Assembly (NCBI GenBank): GCA_958295985.1
Contig: OY282432.1
Location: forward strand, 1,302,001-1,366,000
Length of the DNA: 64,000 bases
Origin: an uncultured Candidatus Binatia bacterium
GTDB taxonomy: Bacteria; Desulfobacterota; Binatia; UBA9968; JAJDTQ01
Direction of reading: 5' to 3'
The notes beneath the pieces are model-generated. The model had not been told where the DNA came from. It worked only from the letters and a program-made list of their open reading frames with translations, and did not search any database. Made by a program: the position numbers and the translations under genes. Positions 61,550 to 64,000 of the stretch are shown in pieces. How positions within the stretch are numbered: position 1 is the first letter of the stretch; each line of letters starts with the position of its first letter.

Positions 61550-62919
61550 TGGACAGGATCAGAGTTCGCAAGAACATGAGCACTCCTGGAAAACTGCCGG
61601 TGGTGGCCATCGTGGGCCGGCCCAACGTCGGCAAATCCACGTTGTTCAATCGCCTGAGCCGGGCCCGGCGCGCCATCGTGGACAACCAGCCGGGGGTGAC
61701 CCGCGATCGGAACTACAACGAGGTGGCGTGGCGCCGGCGCCGCTTCATGCTGGTGGATACCGGCGGGCTGGAGCCGGACGAGCGGGAGGGGCTCAAGGGA
61801 CGGATCCTGCAGCAGACGCTGGCCGCGGTGGACGAGGCCGACGTCATCGTGTTTCTCCTGGACGGCCGGGCCGGCCCCACGCCGCTGGATACGGCCGCGG
61901 CGGAGCTGCTGCGGCAGGCGCCCAAGCCGGTGTTCTACGCGGTGAACAAGCTGGACACCGGGCCCCGCGAGAGCGACCTCTACGAATTCTACCAACTCGG
62001 CGTGGAGCGGTTGTTTCCGCTTTCAGCGGAGCACGGGCTGGGGGTCGCGGACCTGATGCAGGAGGTGGTGGACGCTCTGCCCCAGGGCGTGGAGCGGACC
62101 CCCGAGACCGCCGAACCCCTGGCCCTGGCGGTTGTGGGCCGGCCCAACGTGGGCAAGTCGACGCTGGTCAACCGGCTGCTGGGCTATGACCGCTCGCTGG
62201 TGGACTCGCGGCCCGGCACCACCCGCGATGCGCTACAGGCCGCCTTCGACTGGCGCGGGACCCCGTGCCGCCTGACGGACACCGCGGGCATCCGGCGCAA
62301 GTCCCGGGTCGTCGGCCCGGTGGAACGGTACAGCGTGAGCCGCGCGTTGCGCTCGGTGGACGCCGGGGACGTGGTCATCCACCTGCTGGACGGATCCGAA
62401 GGGGTGACGGACCAGGATGCGCAGGTCATGTCCTATGCCTTCCAGCGGGGCAAGGCCATGGTCCTGGGAATCAACAAGTGGGATCTCCTGGACACGGATC
62501 GTTTGAGCCTCCAGGTGTACCAGGATTTCTTGCATCGGCGGCTACCGTTTGCCGACCATGTGCCGATAGTCTCTTTATCGGCACTGGAAGGGTCGGGCAT
62601 GACGAAGCTGATGGACATGGTGATACGGATGGGAAGCGCCCAGCGCCGGTGGGTCAAGACGCCGGCGCTCAACCGCGCGTTGCGCCGGCTCACCGAGCGG
62701 CACGCCCCGCCGCAGCTCCGCGGGCGGGCCGTGAAGTTCTACTACGGCGCCCAGACGGACGTGCAGCCGCCGACCTTCACGCTGTTCGTCAACCGTCCCG
62801 AAGGGGTCGGCTCGGGCTACCGGCGCTACCTTGTCAAGGCGCTGCGGGCCGAGCTTGGCCTGGAGCATACTCCGTTGCGCCTGACCCTGCGGCCGCGGGC
62901 CGGCAGGGAAGGACACTAG
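61549..62919 (+). CDS. der: GTPase Der (EngA)
   Basis: A 456-residue protein with two consecutive GTPase domains, as in all Der proteins (G1 GRPNVGKSTLFN and GRPNVGKSTLVN; G3 DTGG and DTAG; G4 NKLD and NKWD), and a C-terminal KH-like domain. It functions in assembly of the 50S subunit. The TAATG overlap with era supports the start at 61549; an internal ATG ten codons later is an alternative. Confidence 0.97.
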   Translation: MDRIRVRKNMSTPGKLPVVAIVGRPNVGKSTLFNRLSRARRAIVDNQPGVTRDRNYNEVAWRRRRFMLVDTGGLEPDEREGLKGRILQQTLAAVDEADVIVFLLDGRAGPTPLDTAAAELLRQAPKPVFYAVNKLDTGPRESDLYEFYQLGVERLFPLSAEHGLGVADLMQEVVDALPQGVERTPETAEPLALAVVGRPNVGKSTLVNRLLGYDRSLVDSRPGTTRDALQAAFDWRGTPCRLTDTAGIRRKSRVVGPVERYSVSRALRSVDAGDVVIHLLDGSEGVTDQDAQVMSYAFQRGKAMVLGINKWDLLDTDRLSLQVYQDFLHRRLPFADHVPIVSLSALEGSGMTKLMDMVIRMGSAQRRWVKTPALNRALRRLTERHAPPQLRGRAVKFYYGAQTDVQPPTFTLFVNRPEGVGSGYRRYLVKALRAELGLEHTPLRLTLRPRAGREGH

Positions 62920-62923
62920 TGCC

Positions 62924-64000
62924 GTGTCCCGCATACAGGGTTGCGAAGATGGGCAGGAACTTGTCGACCGGCGGGACCTTGCGTGGCTCGCCTTCAGCCA
63001 GGTCCCGGGGCTCGGGTGCGTCGGGTTCCGGCGCATCGCGGAGTTCTTTGCCGACCCCACCGACGTATTCTTCGGCGGCCGCGGGGCGTTGCGCGAGGTT
63101 CCCGGACTGAGCCGGGCCGCCGTCGGCGGGTTGCTGGCCTTTTCCGACTGGGACCGTCTGGCGGACGAGAGGCATCGCATCCGGGAAGGCAGGGTTCGGC
63201 TCGTGCGATACTCCGACGCGTCGTATCCCGAGCGCCTGCGCGCCATACCCGACCCGCCTGCCGTGCTCTATGTGAGGGGGTCGCCGGCAGCGGCCGGCCA
63301 TGCCGCGGTGGCGGTGGTGGGGACGCGGGCGCCGAGCGAGTACGGCCGCGAGATGACCCGCCTGTTGTGCCGCGGCCTGGCCGCCGCGGGCATCGCCGTG
63401 GTCAGCGGCATGGCCCGAGGCATAGACGGTGAGGCCCACGAGACCGCGCTGTCCGTGGGCGGCGGGACCGTGGCGGTGCTCGGGTCGGGGGTGGACGTGC
63501 CCTATCCGCCGGAGCACCGCGATCTCTGCCGCCGGATCGAGGAGAGCGGCGCCGTGCTCTCCGAGCACTCCATGGGCACGCGCCCGCTGCCGCATCACTT
63601 TCCCGCCCGCAACCGCATCATCAGCGGTCTCTCGCTGGGCGTGGTGGTCGTGGAAGCCACCGAGCGGAGCGGGTCGTTGATCACCGTCCGCTGGGCACTG
63701 GAACAGGGACGGGAGGTCTTCGCGGTTCCGGGGCCGGCAGGCGCCGGCCGCAGCCGCGGACCTCACCGTCTGATCCGCGAGGGAGCCAAGCTGGTGGAGG
63801 ACGTGGCGGACATCATCGAGGAGGTCGCGCCGCAGTTGGCGGCGGAGCCGGCGCTGACGCCCACGCCTTCGCCCGCGGTCGAGACCGGTCCGGCCGGCGT
63901 TTCCGGTGAAACGGCTCCCCTCGGAGGAGCGGCCGGAACGATCCTGCGGGACCTCGAGGCCGGACCGCTGCAAATGGACGACGTCATCCACCGGACGGGC
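62924..64000 (+). CDS. dprA: DNA-processing protein DprA, 3' end outside window
   Basis: A frame open to the window end (359 codons visible) beginning with GTG (VSRIQGCEDGQELVDRRDL), four bases after der. It contains the SAM-like N-terminus (LAWLAFSQVPGLGCVGFRR), then the Rossmann core VAVVGTRAPSEYGREM, SGMARGIDGEAHETAL, HHFPARNRIISGLS and VEATERSGSLITVRWALEQ of DprA. DprA loads RecA on incoming single-stranded DNA during transformation. The C-terminal DML1-like domain begins (ILRDLEAGPLQMDDVI) as the window ends. Confidence 0.95.
   Translation, partial: MSRIQGCEDGQELVDRRDLAWLAFSQVPGLGCVGFRRIAEFFADPTDVFFGGRGALREVPGLSRAAVGGLLAFSDWDRLADERHRIREGRVRLVRYSDASYPERLRAIPDPPAVLYVRGSPAAAGHAAVAVVGTRAPSEYGREMTRLLCRGLAAAGIAVVSGMARGIDGEAHETALSVGGGTVAVLGSGVDVPYPPEHRDLCRRIEESGAVLSEHSMGTRPLPHHFPARNRIISGLSLGVVVVEATERSGSLITVRWALEQGREVFAVPGPAGAGRSRGPHRLIREGAKLVEDVADIIEEVAPQLAAEPALTPTPSPAVETGPAGVSGETAPLGGAAGTILRDLEAGPLQMDDVIHRTG

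Overview
The window is GC-rich chromosomal DNA from a Gram-negative bacterium. Outer-membrane porins, lipoprotein signals, a LolB-like protein, an LPS-type GT25 glycosyltransferase and an AmgK/MurU peptidoglycan-recycling pair all imply an outer membrane. Housekeeping genes (ligA, rsmI, nadE, greA, era, der, dprA) are mixed with many peptide or osmolyte transporter parts. The mix is reminiscent of uncultivated deltaproteobacterial or Tectomicrobia-like lineages, but no rRNA or other strong taxonomic marker is present, so this is only an impression.

Layout. 1-3.4 kb: 3' end of a Cu(I) P-type ATPase, a betaine-type binding protein, an Asp/Glu-racemase-fold protein without any cysteine, and a decayed copy of its 3' part. 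3.6-10.1 kb: a minus-strand surface-glycan block (GT25 plus three tandem paralogous GT4 enzymes) preceded by a DapA-like aldolase and a YHS-domain protein. 10.2-13.8 kb: an Atg22-type MFS carrier, an orphan NarL-type regulator, a tyrosine recombinase and a wrecked IS3. 13.7-20.5 kb: a beta-helix lipoprotein, two nearly identical porin genes in inverted orientation with duplicated terminators, and small membrane-anchored coiled-coil proteins, one built of 33-bp repeats. 20.6-30.2 kb: AmgK/MurU, a split glutamine-dependent NAD synthetase, rsmI-ligA, and a TPR lipoprotein plus LolB-like gene. 30.2-36.1 kb: a Yej-type peptide ABC transporter whose second permease is fused to the double ATPase.

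36.2-42.9 kb is the most interesting block. It is a tightly coupled seven-gene minus-strand operon encoding a MutL-family actin-fold ATPase (the GlmL relative), a DUF6754-type membrane protein, three further membrane proteins, a short conserved-looking protein and a 373-residue protein with a KOW-like end. No glutamate mutase gene is present. I propose it as an undescribed membrane-associated machine.

43.1-45.1 kb holds two Dpp/Opp ATPases without permeases. 45.2-56.1 kb holds greA followed by a MoxR/DUF58/von Willebrand A operon ending in a 1452-residue protein with three separate vWA domains. 56.2-60.5 kb holds an AAA-like/PD-(D/E)XK protein, a putative HNH-type nuclease, a secreted RidA-like protein and a HigBA toxin-antitoxin pair. 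60.6-64 kb holds era-der-dprA, the last cut by the window end.

No tRNA, rRNA or CRISPR array was recognised. Family names come from reading the translations, without database searches.
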